64,000 nt of DNA from contig JAGRDS010000021.1 of NCBI GenBank assembly GCA_020446945.1, positions 1-64,000 on the forward strand, written 5' to 3'. Each line of letters starts with the position of its first letter. Position 1 is the first letter of the stretch. This document shows positions 34,698 to 42,898 of the stretch, piece after piece. The stretch is from Parvularculaceae bacterium (GTDB lineage: Bacteria > Pseudomonadota > Alphaproteobacteria > Caulobacterales > Parvularculaceae). The translations under genes were made by a program, and so were the position numbers. The notes beneath the pieces are model-generated. The model saw only the letters and a program-made list of their open reading frames with translations, was not told the origin of the DNA and searched no databases.

Positions 34698-35123
34698 CTA
34701 CAGCGTTTTCAGGTAAGCAATGATCGCTTTGCGCTCCTCGGCGTCGGTGACGCGAAATCCCATCGCGGTTCCAGGCGCCATGGCCGACGGATTGGTCAAC
34801 CATTCATCAAGCGTTTCTTCATCCCAGACGATATCAAGCGCGCCGAGCGCTTTGGTGTAACGAAAATCCGGAACGCTTCCCGATTTGCGTCCGTAAACGC
34901 CTTCATGGCGCGGCCCGATGCGATTGGCGTCCGGAGAATGGCATGCGCCGCATTTTCGTACATATAATTTCGCGCCGCGTTCGATAAGGGAGGCGGCGTC
35001 TGCGCCGCCCCCCTCTGACGCCGCGGCTGCGCGCGGCTCGCCGTCATCGACAACAGCCATCGACGCGGACGCGCCGAAAACGATGAAGGCGGAAACGGCG
35101 CACGCTGCGACGTCAATTCGCAT
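34698..35123 (-). CDS. Exported monohaem c-type cytochrome
   Basis: This 141-residue protein has an N-terminal hydrophobic signal (CAVSAFIVFGASASMA) and a class I cytochrome c domain. The haem site is CGACH at residues 58-62, the downstream motif GPRHEGVYGRKSG is typical of mitochondrial-type cytochromes c, and the likely axial Met is at about residue 121 in PGTAMGFRV. It ends with the helix AEERKAIIAYLKTL. It acts in the periplasm as an electron carrier. It lies between the ferritin-like and cytochrome b-like genes on the same strand, which suggests a small redox module. Confidence 0.92.
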   Translation of the reverse strand: MRIDVAACAVSAFIVFGASASMAVVDDGEPRAAAASEGGGADAASLIERGAKLYVRKCGACHSPDANRIGPRHEGVYGRKSGSVPDFRYTKALGALDIVWDEETLDEWLTNPSAMAPGTAMGFRVTDAEERKAIIAYLKTL

Positions 35124-35164
35124 GATGATTTTCCGATTGGTTCGCGGTGAAGGTCTGGCGGGCC

Positions 35165-35743
35165 TTATCCGAAGATGAGCGCTGATTTCGGGATCGGCTC
35201 GCCGAGCGCGTTGCCGAGTATCGCCGCGTGGAACGCCTCGTCGCCGGCCATTCGCGCGGCTATTTGATGGTAGTCCGGACCGAGTGAGGGAATTAGGCCG
35301 AGATAGGCGTTCGCTGCGCCGCGTTCGAGTTTCAGCGCCAGCTTCAATACATCGCTTTGCGATTTCAGGGTGGCGGCGCCGAGCGCCTGCGCGTATTCAT
35401 CCAGCGCTTTTTCTGCGACTGGATTTCCGCCGAGATCGCGAACGGCCTTGACCAAAGCGTCGCGGTGGCCTTTGTGATGGCCTTGAAACGTCAGCCCGAT
35501 TTCGACAACGCCCGGTTCCAGCAGTCCGCTTGTCGCCGCAATCTGATAAGCGGCGATCCCTTCATGTTCGAGCGCGATTGCGGCGTTCAATATCTGGACA
35601 TCCTGTGAAATCGCGTCGTCTTTCGCCGCGAATGCGGGCGAGACGCCGCCTGCGACGAGGGCGAGGCCGGTAAGCGACAGGGTTTTCCCGGCGCCGCCAA
35701 GGATGCTGCGGCGGGATCGGTGATGCGTTAGGTCGAAGGTCAT
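35165..35743 (-). CDS. Tat-exported ferritin-like protein
   Basis: This 192-residue protein starts with a twin-arginine-like signal (HHRSRRSILGGAGKTLSLTG in part, RR followed by a hydrophobic stretch ending AFA). The mature part is a ferritin-like four-helix bundle with Glu/His pairs for a di-metal centre: AAIALEHEGIAAYQIA, FQGHHKGHRDALV, LKLERGAANAYLG and MAGDEAFHAAILG. It is probably folded with metal in the cytosol before export. AAAGGA precedes the ATG. It sits one base after the sigma factor gene, so the two are co-transcribed. Similar proteins are described only as ferritin-like; iron storage is not implied by size. Confidence 0.88.
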   Translation of the reverse strand: MTFDLTHHRSRRSILGGAGKTLSLTGLALVAGGVSPAFAAKDDAISQDVQILNAAIALEHEGIAAYQIAATSGLLEPGVVEIGLTFQGHHKGHRDALVKAVRDLGGNPVAEKALDEYAQALGAATLKSQSDVLKLALKLERGAANAYLGLIPSLGPDYHQIAARMAGDEAFHAAILGNALGEPIPKSALIFG

Positions 35744-35744
35744 G

Positions 35745-36446
35745 TCATTTTTCCTTTGAGCTGGCGGAGGTGTCTAAAAAGCGTTCAATTATGGCGGCCG
35801 TCATGCGCTCGCAGTCGGCGCCCGCAAATGTCAGCGTTTCGGCGAGCGCCGCTTTGAGATTCGGCGCCAGCGCGTCGCGCAATTTTTTCCGTGCGCGCAT
35901 CAATCTCGTATTGACCAGCGCTTCCGCGACGCCGAGAACCGCCGAAGTCTCGCGCGACGACATCCCCTCGATCTCGCGCAGCACGAAGACGGAGCGCAGC
36001 CCGTCGGGAAGTCCGGCGACGGCTGCTTTCAGGAGCGCGGAGAGTTCGGAATTCATCAGTGCCGATTCCGGCGTGCCGGCTCCGGCGCCGCTCATGCGGC
36101 TGCGATACTCGTCTAACATGGCGACATCATTGGAAATAAGTTCGGCGCGCCGGCGCGCGGATGCGCGTTTGCGGTCGAGCGCGGTATTGAGTGTAATGCG
36201 TGTAAGCCAGGTCGAAAGGCTTGAATCGCCGGCGAACTGACCGATCGACTGAAAAGCTTTCAGATAGGCTTCCTGCACGATTTCCTCGGCGTCGGCGTGT
36301 TGGCGCGCAACGCTCCAGGCGGTTCGAAACAGGCGCTGGTTATTGCGCGTTGTGATGAGCCGGATAGCGGCTGGATCGCGCCTCGCCGCGCAGGCTGCGA
36401 GCGCGCGATCATCCATTTCTTCGTAGTTGCGAGCGAAAAGAGCCAC
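35745..36446 (-). CDS. ECF-type RNA polymerase sigma factor
   Basis: This 233-residue sigma-70 family protein has region 2 (RLFRTAWSVARQHADAEEIVQEAYLKAF in part, STWLTRITLNTALDRKR) and region 4 (LPDGLRSVFVLREIEGMSSRETSAVLGV with VNTRLMRARKKLRDAL), then a C-terminal extension of about 40 residues with DCERMTAAIIERFLD. GTG 36446 is preferred because AGGAAA lies 6-7 bases upstream; an in-frame GTG at 36464 has no such site. No anti-sigma factor gene is adjacent; the C-terminal extension may serve regulation. It heads the ferritin-like / cytochrome operon and may control it itself. Confidence 0.92.
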   Translation of the reverse strand: MALFARNYEEMDDRALAACAARRDPAAIRLITTRNNQRLFRTAWSVARQHADAEEIVQEAYLKAFQSIGQFAGDSSLSTWLTRITLNTALDRKRASARRRAELISNDVAMLDEYRSRMSGAGAGTPESALMNSELSALLKAAVAGLPDGLRSVFVLREIEGMSSRETSAVLGVAEALVNTRLMRARKKLRDALAPNLKAALAETLTFAGADCERMTAAIIERFLDTSASSKEK

Positions 36447-36512
36447 GGATATTTCCTGTTTCACCCTGTTAGACGCCGCAGCACGGAAAATATGACACCG
36501 GCCGGCGTGAAA

Positions 36513-36541
36513 TAAAAAAGGCCCCGCGCGCGCGAGGCCTT
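36513..36541 (-). terminator. Intrinsic terminator of acs
   Basis: On the minus strand AAGGCC...GGCCTT pairs around a GC-rich loop and is followed by TTTTTTATTT. It lies about 40 bases after the acs stop and before the sigma factor gene, so it ends the aldehyde dehydrogenase/acs side and separates it from the ECF operon. Confidence 0.8.
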
Positions 36542-36577
36542 GAGGTCCGGTTCACAAATGTGAGAGCGGCGGTGCGA

Positions 36578-38515
36578 TTAACCGCCGTTTCGCCGGTTCT
36601 TCACCAGGTCATCGACGACGCCGGGATCGGCGAGCGTCGAGATATCGCCGAGATTGGTAAAATCGTTTTCGGCGATTTTTCTCAGGATGCGGCGCATGAT
36701 TTTTCCAGAGCGCGTTTTCGGCAGGCCGGGCGCGAACTGGATGACGTCAGGTTTGGCGATGGCGCCGATTTCATTTCGGACGTAGCCGACCAGTTCGTTC
36801 GTGAGTTCGTCCGAAGGCGCGGCGCCTTGCATCAGCGTGACGTAGCAATAAATGCCTTGTCCCTTGACGTCGTGCGGGAAGCCGACAACCGCGGCTTCGG
36901 CGACTTCGGGATGGGCGACAAGCGCGCTTTCAACTTCCGCCGTGCCAATGCGGTGGCCGGAAACGTTCAGGACGTCGTCAACGCGCCCGGTGATCCACCA
37001 ATATCCGTCTTCATCGCGCTTTGCGCCGTCGCCGGTAAAATACATGCCGGGATAGGTCGAAAAATAGGTTTCGATAAACCGCTGATGGTCGCCATAGACC
37101 GTGCGCATCTGGCCCGGCCATGAATCAAGTATGACGAGATTGCCGCTCGTTGCGCCTTCGAGAATTTTTCCGTCTGCGTCAACGAGTGCGGGCGCGACGC
37201 CGAACATCGGCTTAGTCGCCGAACCCGGTTTCAAATCCGTCGCGCCGGGAAGGGGGGAGATAAGGACGCCGCCGGTTTCCGTCTGCCACCAAGTATCGAC
37301 GATAGGGCAACGCTCTTTGCCGACGACGCGATAATACCAGAGCCAGGCTTCGGGATTGATCGGTTCGCCGACTGTGCCGAGCAGGCGGACCGATGAAAGG
37401 TCCGCCGCTTCCACGGGCGCTGCGCCCTCGCGCATCAGCGAACGCAGAGCCGTCGGCGCGGTGTAAAAGATGTTGACCTTGTGTTTTTCACAAACGCGCC
37501 AGAAGCGCGACACGTCGGGATAGGTTGGCACGCCCTCGAACATCAAGGTCGTCGCGCCGTTCGCGAGCGGGCCGTAGACGATATAGGTGTGTCCGGTGAC
37601 CCAGCCCACATCGGCGGTGCACCAGTAGACTTCGCCGGGCCGATAGTCGAACACGACTTCATGCGTAAACGCGGCGAAGGTGAGATAGCCTCCGGTCGTA
37701 TGAAGAACGCCTTTCGGTTTACCGGTCGAGCCGGAGGTGTAGAGGATGAATAGCGGGTCTTCCGCATTCATGACCTCGACCGGGCAATCGGGCGCAACAT
37801 CGTCGCGCGATTCATGCCACCAAAGATCGCGTCCCTTCCTGAATTCGATTTCGCCGCCGGTCCGCTTGACGACCAGCACGAAACGAACGCCGTCCGTTTT
37901 GGCGAGCGCCGCATCGACATTGCGCTTGAGCGGAATTTTCCTGCCCGCCCTTACGCCTTCGTCGGCGGTGATGATCGCCGCCGGCGTGCAGTCGTTGATC
38001 CGGCTCGCCAGGCTGTCCGGCGAAAAGCCGCCGAAAACGACAGAGTGAATGGCGCCGATGCGTGCGCAGGCGAGCATCGCGAAAGCCGCTTCCGGAATCA
38101 TCGGCATGTAGATGATGACGCGGTCGCCGCGTTTTACATTGCGCGCTTTCAAGAGGTTCGCCATCCGGCACACCTCCTCGTAAAGCTCGCCATAGGTGAC
38201 GCGCCGGTCATCGCCCGGCTCGTCGCCCTCCCAAACGATCGCAACATCGTTCTCGCGGTCGGGAAGGTGCCGGTCTATGCAATTATACGCGGCGTTCAGC
38301 GCACCGTCTTCGAACCATCGAATACGGAAATCATCCTTGTTGAAGGATACGTCCTTGATTTTCGTCGGCGCGCTATGCCAGTCGATTCGCGCCGCCGCAT
38401 TCTTCCAGAAGCCTTCCGGATCGTCGATGGAGCGTCGATAGTCCGCCTCGTATCCGGCCTTGTCATAAAGCGCGCGTTCGGCCGCGTCTTTCTTTACGGA
38501 AATAATCTCGGTCAT
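36578..38515 (-). CDS. acs: Acetyl-coenzyme A synthetase
   Basis: This 645-residue AMP-forming acyl-CoA synthetase activates acetate to acetyl-CoA. Core motifs are present: the P-loop-like [70 protein letters not shown], and near the C terminus [15 protein letters not shown], where the Lys is the classical acetylation target. Trp in the TWWQTE region fits acetate rather than longer acids. It lies 16 bases upstream of nothing else on the strand, with the aldehyde dehydrogenase gene ending 16 bases before its start region, so the two may be co-transcribed. A terminator follows it. Confidence 0.97.
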   Translation of the reverse strand: MTEIISVKKDAAERALYDKAGYEADYRRSIDDPEGFWKNAAARIDWHSAPTKIKDVSFNKDDFRIRWFEDGALNAAYNCIDRHLPDRENDVAIVWEGDEPGDDRRVTYGELYEEVCRMANLLKARNVKRGDRVIIYMPMIPEAAFAMLACARIGAIHSVVFGGFSPDSLASRINDCTPAAIITADEGVRAGRKIPLKRNVDAALAKTDGVRFVLVVKRTGGEIEFRKGRDLWWHESRDDVAPDCPVEVMNAEDPLFILYTSGSTGKPKGVLHTTGGYLTFAAFTHEVVFDYRPGEVYWCTADVGWVTGHTYIVYGPLANGATTLMFEGVPTYPDVSRFWRVCEKHKVNIFYTAPTALRSLMREGAAPVEAADLSSVRLLGTVGEPINPEAWLWYYRVVGKERCPIVDTWWQTETGGVLISPLPGATDLKPGSATKPMFGVAPALVDADGKILEGATSGNLVILDSWPGQMRTVYGDHQRFIETYFSTYPGMYFTGDGAKRDEDGYWWITGRVDDVLNVSGHRIGTAEVESALVAHPEVAEAAVVGFPHDVKGQGIYCYVTLMQGAAPSDELTNELVGYVRNEIGAIAKPDVIQFAPGLPKTRSGKIMRRILRKIAENDFTNLGDISTLADPGVVDDLVKNRRNGG

Positions 38516-38531
38516 CGCTCGCGCGCTCGCA

Positions 38532-39959
38532 TCAGTTCAACGGCTTCAGGACCGCCTTCGTTTCCAGGAATTCTTCAACGCCGTGGGTGCCCCATTCGCG
38601 CCCATTGCCGGATTGCTTGTAGCCGCCGAATGGCGCCGTGGCGTCGACGCCGGCGCCGTTCAGATGAATATTGCCGGCCCGGATGCGCTTTGCAACTTTC
38701 CGCGCATGGTTGATGTCGCCGGAATAGACATAACCCGAAAGGCCGTAGGGTGTGTCGTTGGCGATCGCGACCGCGTCGTCTTCATCCTTGTAAGGTATGA
38801 TTGTGAGGACGGGGCCGAAAATCTCCTCGCGGGCAATCGTCATCTGATTGTCGGCGCGCGCGAAAATCGTCGGCTTGACGTAGTAGCCCTTGTCGAGTCC
38901 ATCGGGCCTGTCCGCGCCGCCGGCGACGAGTTCGGCGCCTTCCTCCATGCCTTTTTTGATAAGCGCTTGAATCTTGTTCCATTGCGTTTCATTGACGACC
39001 GGCCCGATAACGGTGCCTTCCTCATTCGGATCGCCGACGCGCACCTTGGCGGCTGCGTCCCTTGCGATGGCGATCGCCTCGTCCATGCGCGCCGCCGGCA
39101 CGAGCATGCGCGAGGGCGCGTTGCACGACTGGCCCGAGTTATTCATCATCGCCATGACGCCGCGTGATACGGCTTTCTTGAAGTCCGCGTCGTCGAGAAT
39201 GATGTTCGCGCTTTTTCCGCCAAGCTCCTGCGCGACACGTTTGACGGTCGGCGCGGCGTTTTTGGCGACTTCGACGCCGGCGCGGGTGGAGCCGGTGAAG
39301 GAAACCATGTCGACGCCCGGATGGGACGACATCGCTGAGCCGACTTCAGGGCCCATACCATCGACGAGATTGAATACTCCCTTGGGCACGCCCGCCGAAT
39401 GGAGAATCTCCGCGAAGATATGCGCGGAAAACGGTGCGACTTCCGACGGCTTCAGCACCATGGTGCAACCGGCCGCGAGCGCCGGCGCCACTTTGCAGGT
39501 GATCTGGTTCATCGGCCAGTTCCATGGCGTGATGAGGGCGCAAACGCCGATCGGCTCGCGCACCAGCCAGTGGGAACCCTTGTCCTGCTCAAACTCGATT
39601 TCATCGAGCGCTTTCATCGCCGTCATGAAATGCCCGAGCGAAGAGGCCGATTGCGCGTGAAGGGCGAGACCCTTCGGCGCGCCCATCTCCTCGGTGATCG
39701 CGCGCGCCATTTCTTCATTGCGCTTGAGATATTCGTCGATAATGCGCTGAAGGAGCGCTTTGCGCTCTTCTATGGAGGTGTTGGAAAAACCGGGGAAGGC
39801 GGCCTGCGCGGCGCGCACGGCCCGGTCGACATCGCTCGAATCGCCGAGCGCGATCCTGGCGAAAGCCGTTTCGGTTGCAGGGTTGATAACGTCGAGCGTT
39901 CCGGCGCCATGCGGGTCGACCCATTCGCCGTCGATGTAGAATTTTGTCAGGTCGCGCAT
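38532..39959 (-). CDS. Aldehyde dehydrogenase family protein
   Basis: This 475-residue NAD(P)-dependent dehydrogenase has the family motifs: [24 protein letters not shown] in part (cofactor binding), [13 protein letters not shown], the general base Glu in [12 protein letters not shown], and the nucleophile Cys in [14 protein letters not shown]. It ends [19 protein letters not shown]. The exact aldehyde is unknown; the closest familiar names would be broad-specificity or betaine/aryl aldehyde dehydrogenases. It precedes acs on the same strand by 16 bases. A pathway aldehyde to acid to acyl-CoA is attractive but inferred. Confidence 0.93.
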   Translation of the reverse strand: MRDLTKFYIDGEWVDPHGAGTLDVINPATETAFARIALGDSSDVDRAVRAAQAAFPGFSNTSIEERKALLQRIIDEYLKRNEEMARAITEEMGAPKGLALHAQSASSLGHFMTAMKALDEIEFEQDKGSHWLVREPIGVCALITPWNWPMNQITCKVAPALAAGCTMVLKPSEVAPFSAHIFAEILHSAGVPKGVFNLVDGMGPEVGSAMSSHPGVDMVSFTGSTRAGVEVAKNAAPTVKRVAQELGGKSANIILDDADFKKAVSRGVMAMMNNSGQSCNAPSRMLVPAARMDEAIAIARDAAAKVRVGDPNEEGTVIGPVVNETQWNKIQALIKKGMEEGAELVAGGADRPDGLDKGYYVKPTIFARADNQMTIAREEIFGPVLTIIPYKDEDDAVAIANDTPYGLSGYVYSGDINHARKVAKRIRAGNIHLNGAGVDATAPFGGYKQSGNGREWGTHGVEEFLETKAVLKPLN

Positions 39960-40066
39960 GCTTGCATCTCCATGAAAAGCGGGGAAGCGGCAATGCTAGT
40001 GCGCCGGCGCGAAAAGGGAAACCCGGGCGCTTGTCGCAGGGCCGAAAAAAACCCGCCGGCTCGCGC

Positions 40067-42460
40067 CTAAAAATCCATCAGATAGAGCGGGCAGGGGTCC
40101 AGTTTGTTCGCTGTCGGGGTGACGCCCGCATAATCGAAGCGAAACCGGTCGCCGGCCGTCGCGGCGGCGGCGCCTGCGAAACTTTCACTTGCGAATACCC
40201 CGCCTGCAGGCGTTTGCGGCCGGCATAGAGCGGTAACGAGAGTTTGAAGAAAATTCGACCGGTCCTTTTCCGAGCGAATATCGGCGACGCCCGCATCCAG
40301 CCAGAACCGAAGCCTTGCGCCTGCCGGCGATCGAGCCGCCGTCTTCGCCGCTTCGCCGGCCCTGATGGGGCAGTCGAAAGCGTAAACAGTCAATCCGCCT
40401 TCGACGGCGACGAAATTCGCCCCCGGATCGAAGTCGCCCAATGCGTCTTTGGAACTTGAACTTTCGACAACCAGCGCGAAGCACGGCGCAAACGTTTCAT
40501 CTGAACTCTTCTTCGACAGCGGCGAAGGCCATTCGTCCTCGAATGTTTCGCCGCGCCGGCCGAGCGACATCCACTTTTCCGCGTTCTCGCAGCTGATGGA
40601 TTCGCGCGGCGTTCGCCCTTTCTGGACTGCGAACGCGCCGATCGCCTCGGTTGCGAGATCATCGGCGAGGCGCAGCGTCCGTCCCATCGCGATATGCGCG
40701 CCGAGGCGGAAGGCGGCGCGCGATGGCGGCTGCCTGCGCGTCCATTCGACCGTTTTTGCAGCCTCGACGCACGCCACGAACCGCTCTTTCCATTCCGGGC
40801 CGGCGGGCGTGACCGAGGTCGCCAGGAAATCGTTCGGCGCCAGCGGCAGGTGAACATGCAATGGAACGCCGGCTTCGATGAGACCTTCGGCGAAAATAAT
40901 GTCCGCGCCGGCGGCGAGCGCGCCGATAGCGGCGGCGATCGCTTCGCGCTCCAGCATTGCGGCGAACCTATCTTTAAGGCGCGTCGCCGCGCCGGTATCG
41001 TCAGACGTCGCCAGCGGCCCGCTGAAGAACAGGACGGCGCCCTGCGGTGCGGCGGCGTTTATCCACCCGTCGTCGATCGGCAGCGAGCCGGAAAGACGCC
41101 GGAGCTGCTTGCGCGTCGTTGCGATCTTGCCGGGCGCGGCGTCGACCGCGGCGACGGCCGAGGCGAAACCGGATGCGGCGCCGATAAGATCGCCCTCGAT
41201 CAGCCGGCATTCGGCGAGCGTTGCGCGCGGCCAATAGGCGTCGTCGTCGACGTCGATCGCATCGAGGGCGCTTTCGGCGCGCGCACGCACGTCCTTTGCG
41301 ATACCCTTGGCGCGATCGACATCGCCGGCCATCGCCCAGGTCGCGGCGGCGTTGACGCCGGGATAAGTCGTTCCAAGCGCCTTGAAGACCTTTTCATATC
41401 CTTCCGCCGCCTTTTTCAGCGCCGCCCTGTCCGCCGCGCCTTTTCCGGCGAAGGCGAGATCGCGGCGAAGGCGCGGTTCGATGCTGGCGACGTCTTCGTT
41501 TTTCGCGTTTGTCGACAGTTTGAAATCATCGACAAGCGCAAGCGCTTCCTTCAGCGCGCCCATGCGCGCCATGGCGAGTACGGCGAAATATTTGAATTTC
41601 TCATCGCGCGGCGCACGCTTTACGCCTTCCATCGCCAGATCGTATGCGGCGCTGTTCTCACCAAGGTTTATATGCGCCGAAATCTCCCAATAGGCGTCGC
41701 GTTCCGCGTCCGCAGGCGAGGGCGCATTATCGCCGGCGAGCTGCGACAGGCGCTTGCGGTTTTCAATGACGATATCGCCGCCCTTGGCCTGGAGAATAAG
41801 GCCCGAGCGCTCCCACATCGTCATTGTGCGGTTCACATGTTCGCGGCTGACGCCGAGCATATCGGCGATCTGTGTTTGCGGCAGGCGCGCAATCGTCGCC
41901 TGCGGCTCCCAGCGATTGCCGGTCGCAATCACGGCGAGTTGAGACAGGAGGGAGGCGAGGCGCGTTTCGAGCGGGCTTTGAAGCGCCGCCGCATGGCGCA
42001 CGGTCAACTCGCGCATATATTTGGCGAGGGAGGCGAGGGTCGCCATGGACAGCTCTTCCGACCGCCGCATGACGCGCAGGAAATCCGCGATCGGAATCGC
42101 GACAAGGGTCAGGTTCGAAAGCGCGCGCCATTCGCTCCCGTCGGTGATGGCGTCGACTTTAAGGGTTTCACCGACGCGCACGAGCCCGATGACATCGCCC
42201 GGCCCCATTAACGCGGCCAGCACGCCGCCGCCGTTTTGCGGTCCGCGGCAGATCAGCGCCGCGGCGCCGCCGACGATGAAGAACACGTTTTCGGCCTTGC
42301 CCCTGGCGGGCGCGATCGGCTTGCCTCTCTCGATCGCAAGGCTCCGCGCGCAGCGCGCAAGCTCCCCAACGTCGTCTTCGCCGACGGCGTCGAATAAAGG
42401 CGCAGCGCTTATTATACGGGCGAGATAACCCCGTTCAGCCTCTTTTGCGTCTCGCGCCAC
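40067..42460 (-). CDS. Crp/Fnr-family regulator fused to a long helical-repeat, SLOG-like and cyclase-like region
   Basis: This 797-residue protein is far longer than normal Crp (about 210-250). Residues about 10-130 form a cNMP-binding jelly roll, but the Crp phosphate-binding Arg-Ser is replaced around TDGSEWRALSN. Residues about 165-235 form a Crp HTH with LPQTQIADMLGVSREHVNRT, keeping the Arg-Glu-x-x-x-Arg of the Crp recognition helix. Then come an alpha-helical repeat region (about 250-450), a Rossmann-like block (about 470-590: QGAVLFFSG, ALAAGADIIFAEGLIEAGVPL, LPLAPNDFLATSV) and a C-terminal part whose end (FASESFAGAAAATAGDRF, FDYAGVTP) recalls a degenerate class III cyclase. GTG 42460 is chosen for AGGGAGG five bases upstream. 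It stands alone, with a Crp-type palindrome 287-302 bases upstream. Confidence 0.82.
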   Translation of the reverse strand: MARDAKEAERGYLARIISAAPLFDAVGEDDVGELARCARSLAIERGKPIAPARGKAENVFFIVGGAAALICRGPQNGGGVLAALMGPGDVIGLVRVGETLKVDAITDGSEWRALSNLTLVAIPIADFLRVMRRSEELSMATLASLAKYMRELTVRHAAALQSPLETRLASLLSQLAVIATGNRWEPQATIARLPQTQIADMLGVSREHVNRTMTMWERSGLILQAKGGDIVIENRKRLSQLAGDNAPSPADAERDAYWEISAHINLGENSAAYDLAMEGVKRAPRDEKFKYFAVLAMARMGALKEALALVDDFKLSTNAKNEDVASIEPRLRRDLAFAGKGAADRAALKKAAEGYEKVFKALGTTYPGVNAAATWAMAGDVDRAKGIAKDVRARAESALDAIDVDDDAYWPRATLAECRLIEGDLIGAASGFASAVAAVDAAPGKIATTRKQLRRLSGSLPIDDGWINAAAPQGAVLFFSGPLATSDDTGAATRLKDRFAAMLEREAIAAAIGALAAGADIIFAEGLIEAGVPLHVHLPLAPNDFLATSVTPAGPEWKERFVACVEAAKTVEWTRRQPPSRAAFRLGAHIAMGRTLRLADDLATEAIGAFAVQKGRTPRESISCENAEKWMSLGRRGETFEDEWPSPLSKKSSDETFAPCFALVVESSSSKDALGDFDPGANFVAVEGGLTVYAFDCPIRAGEAAKTAARSPAGARLRFWLDAGVADIRSEKDRSNFLQTLVTALCRPQTPAGGVFASESFAGAAAATAGDRFRFDYAGVTPTANKLDPCPLYLMDF

Positions 42461-42578
42461 CCAACCCTCCCTGACGCGCGGGCTGTTTATCGGGGTTTGC
42501 GCCGTCTCAAGCAAGGTTCAGTTCCGTATTCGGTCCCAAGGTCTGGGGGACGTCGAGATTTCCGGCCCAAACAACGAG

Positions 42579-42604
42579 AAACGACCGGATCGCTCCGGCC
42601 GTTT
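42579..42604 (-). other. Imperfect hairpin in the leader of the Crp-fusion gene
   Basis: Arms of 11 bases (AAACGACCGGA / TCCGGCCGTTT, one mismatch) enclose a TCGC loop. It lies between the Crp-type palindrome and the start of the Crp-fusion gene, so it would form in the 5' leader. No function is evident. The gene-free stretch 42461-42898 holds this hairpin, the palindrome and the cysNC terminator, and otherwise nothing I can support. Confidence 0.4.
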
Positions 42605-42746
42605 CCATCTCCCCCAGGCTCGGGTTGCGTGATCGCCGCGCTTCCCTTGTCTGCTACAGCTGGCGGGGTCTGGGCGTCTTCGAAGGGGCTGTTTGACTAT
42701 CCCACCATCCGCAGCCTGAAAGTTAACGCGCCTGCGGGCGGCGGAC

Positions 42747-42762
42747 TGTGACCTAGGTCACA
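42747..42762. promoter_or_regulatory. Perfect Crp-type operator palindrome
   Basis: TGTGACCTAGGTCACA is a perfect 16-base palindrome and matches the Crp consensus TGTGA-N6-TCACA exactly. It is 287 bases upstream of the GTG start of the Crp-fusion gene, whose recognition helix retains the Crp base-contacting Arg, Glu and Arg. Autoregulation is the natural reading. It also lies 137 bases past the cysNC stop, so no other gene start is nearby. Confidence 0.7.
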
Positions 42763-42830
42763 CGCCGGGGCGATTGGTCCGGCGGGATTGGCCGGGCGCG
42801 CTTTGCGGCCGGGCGCCGTGCATCCCCTGC

Positions 42831-42863
42831 AAAAGGGCCCGCCCCCGATTTTTCACGGGGGCG
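42831..42863 (-). terminator. Terminator-like hairpin after cysNC
   Basis: A perfect 8-bp stem (CGCCCCCG / CGGGGGCG) with an 8-base loop is followed on the minus strand by GGCCCTTTT. It lies about 36 bases after the cysNC stop. The T-run is short, so it may be a weak or assisted terminator of the cysD-cysNC transcript. Confidence 0.65.
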
Positions 42864-42898
42864 ACAGGGCGGGGATCAAGGCGCGCGCGGCCGGCTGA

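Noticed and set aside
40694..42211. Long antisense open frame of about 505 codons opposite the Crp-fusion gene
   Set aside because: It is a shadow of GC-rich codon usage; its translation is Arg-rich with no domain, whereas the minus-strand frame has clear motifs.
42497..42751. Plus-strand 84-codon frame upstream of the Crp-fusion gene
   Set aside because: No start signal, low-complexity Pro/Gly-rich translation, and overlap with the leader hairpin and palindrome.
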